NCBI RefSeq assembly: GCF_008271465.1
Contig: NZ_VMDU01000002.1
Span: 1 to 64,000 of the forward strand
From: Tabrizicola flagellatus
GTDB taxonomy: Bacteria; Pseudomonadota; Alphaproteobacteria; Rhodobacterales; Rhodobacteraceae
Length of the DNA: 64,000 nt
Reading direction: 5' to 3'
Below, in pieces: positions 63,380-64,000 of the stretch. The stretch's first letter is position 1. Each line of letters opens with the position of its first letter. Below the pieces are notes generated by a model, which was not told the DNA's origin, ran no database searches, and saw only the letters and a list, made by a program, of their open reading frames with translations. The translations under genes and the position numbers were made by a program.

Positions 63380-63925
63380 ATGTCGCAGGAAGAAACCACC
63401 GCTTCGCAGGTGGAGCTGGAACAGTTTGAAACCCCGGAAGTCGATGAGCCGGAAGTCGATGAGCTGGAGGCCCTCCGGGCCGAGCGCGACGAGCTGCGCG
63501 ACAAGTTCATGCGGGCGCTGGCCGATGCCGAGAACAGCCGCAAGCGGGCCGAGCGCGACCGGAAAGAGGCCGAGATGTATGGCGGGACGAAGCTCGCGCG
63601 CGATCTGCTGCCGGTCTATGACAACCTGAACCGTGCGCTCCAGGCGATCCCGGAGGAAAGCCGTGCGGCCTCGGCGGCGCTGATCGAAGGGGTGGAGCTG
63701 ACCCTGCGCGAGCTGACCAATGTGATGACCAAGCACGGGATCACGATGATTTCCCCGGCTGTCGGGGACCAGTTCGACCCGCAGCTGCACCAGGCGATGT
63801 TCGAAGCGCCCTTGCCGGGGACGAAGGCCGGTCAGATTATCCAGGTGGCGACGGAAGGCTTCCTGCTGCACGATCGGCTCTTGCGCCCGGCGCAGGTTGG
63901 GGTGTCGTCGAACACGGCTGGGTAA
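63380..63925 (+). CDS. grpE: Nucleotide exchange factor GrpE
   Basis: A 181-residue DnaK cofactor. It has an acidic N-terminus with a repeated EVDEPEVDE segment, a long coiled coil (about 30-75, ELEALRAERDELRDKFMRALADAENSRKRAERDRKEAEMYG) and the beta domain GDQFDPQLHQAMFE...IIQVATEGFLLHDRLLRPAQVGVS. ATG 63380 is chosen; GTG 63374 is possible. It follows hrcA by 15 nt and is co-transcribed. Confidence 0.95.
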   Translation: MSQEETTASQVELEQFETPEVDEPEVDELEALRAERDELRDKFMRALADAENSRKRAERDRKEAEMYGGTKLARDLLPVYDNLNRALQAIPEESRAASAALIEGVELTLRELTNVMTKHGITMISPAVGDQFDPQLHQAMFEAPLPGTKAGQIIQVATEGFLLHDRLLRPAQVGVSSNTAG

Positions 63926-63927
63926 GG

Positions 63928-63980
63928 CGTAGGGTGCGCTACAGCGCACCTTCCGACGGTGCGCTGTAGCGCACCCTACG
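63928..63980. repeat. 53-nt inverted repeat with nested palindromes after grpE
   Basis: Two perfect 23-base arms flank a 7-nt centre (TTCCGAC). Inside each arm, GGTGCGCTACAGCGCACC or its complement is itself a palindrome with 8-bp arms around two bases, so a long hairpin or a three-way structure can form. It starts three bases after the grpE stop and may serve as a terminator. The GTAGGGTGCGC core resembles dispersed REP-like repeats. Confidence 0.7.
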
Positions 63981-64000
63981 ACAAGCCTTTGAGTTCATAG

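Overview
The window is a GC-rich chromosomal segment of an alphaproteobacterium, most likely a member of the Rhodobacteraceae. The evidence is the FlaF/FlbT/DUF1217 flagellar set, the hemJ-rho-mnmE-mnmG-rsmG-parA-parB order, the rph-rdgB-hemW / hrcA-grpE block, and many catabolic operons built on ATGA-overlapping genes. I found no tRNA, rRNA, CRISPR array, prophage or insertion sequence.

Layout. (1) 0-3.5 kb: a GAF-domain gene remnant, then fliC-flaF-flbT-DUF1217 on the minus strand. (2) 3.5-13.4 kb: two divergent operons for aerobic degradation of an aromatic acid through its CoA thioester, probably 2-aminobenzoate (anthranilate) or a relative. They encode a CoA ligase, RidA, thioesterase, acyl-CoA dehydrogenase, two enoyl-CoA hydratases, MarR, SDR, a flavin monooxygenase, hydroxyacyl-CoA dehydrogenase and thiolase. 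A 29-bp near-perfect palindrome sits between them. The monooxygenase corresponds only to the N-terminal half of the known bifunctional 2-aminobenzoyl-CoA monooxygenase/reductase. (3) 13.5-16.7 kb: more flagellar genes (FlgN-like, FlgJ-like, fliK, flgD), so the aromatic cluster divides a flagellar locus. (4) 16.8-24.5 kb: a LuxR-type regulator, a complete polyamine-type ABC transporter, a nitrilase-family amidohydrolase and a trimethylamine-dehydrogenase-like flavoprotein. (5) 24.5-28.2 kb: GntR regulator, HypD-like deaminase, HypO-like oxidase and an SDR, resembling hydroxyproline degradation. (6) 28.2-39.3 kb: a non-phosphorylative L-arabinose pathway with the ChvE-GguAB sugar importer and a divergent GbpR-type LysR regulator. 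(7) 39.3-48.5 kb: a rhizopine/inositol-type cluster (PanB-like, MocE ferredoxin, MocD-like desaturase, LacI, MocC-like isomerase, MocB-like importer, SDR, inositol dehydrogenase). (8) 48.6-64 kb: core genes. secB, dnaQ, coaE, aroE and maf lie on one side of a 411-nt gap, and hemJ, rho, mnmE, mnmG, rsmG, parA and parB on the other. Then come hemW, rdgB, rph, hrcA and grpE, and a 53-nt inverted repeat.

The 411-nt maf-hemJ gap is the best candidate for the chromosomal replication origin: transcription diverges from it, it carries DnaA-box-like motifs and AT-rich tracts, and two parS sites lie within 6 kb, one perfect and one with a single mismatch. Both parS sites are built into the 5' ends of mnmG and rsmG. 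Catabolic modules with plant-associated relatives (chvE/ggu, moc, hydroxyproline-like) therefore sit next to the origin/centromere region.

Two points stand out as possibly undescribed. One is the aromatic-CoA pathway with a free-standing monooxygenase half, no old-yellow-enzyme half, and a RidA paralogue lacking the usual catalytic arginine. The other is the moc-type cluster pairing a PanB-like hydroxymethyltransferase with the MocD/MocE oxygenase pair. A recurring regulatory theme is a perfect hairpin directly after genes for abundant exported proteins (fliC, potD-like, chvE, mocB-like).
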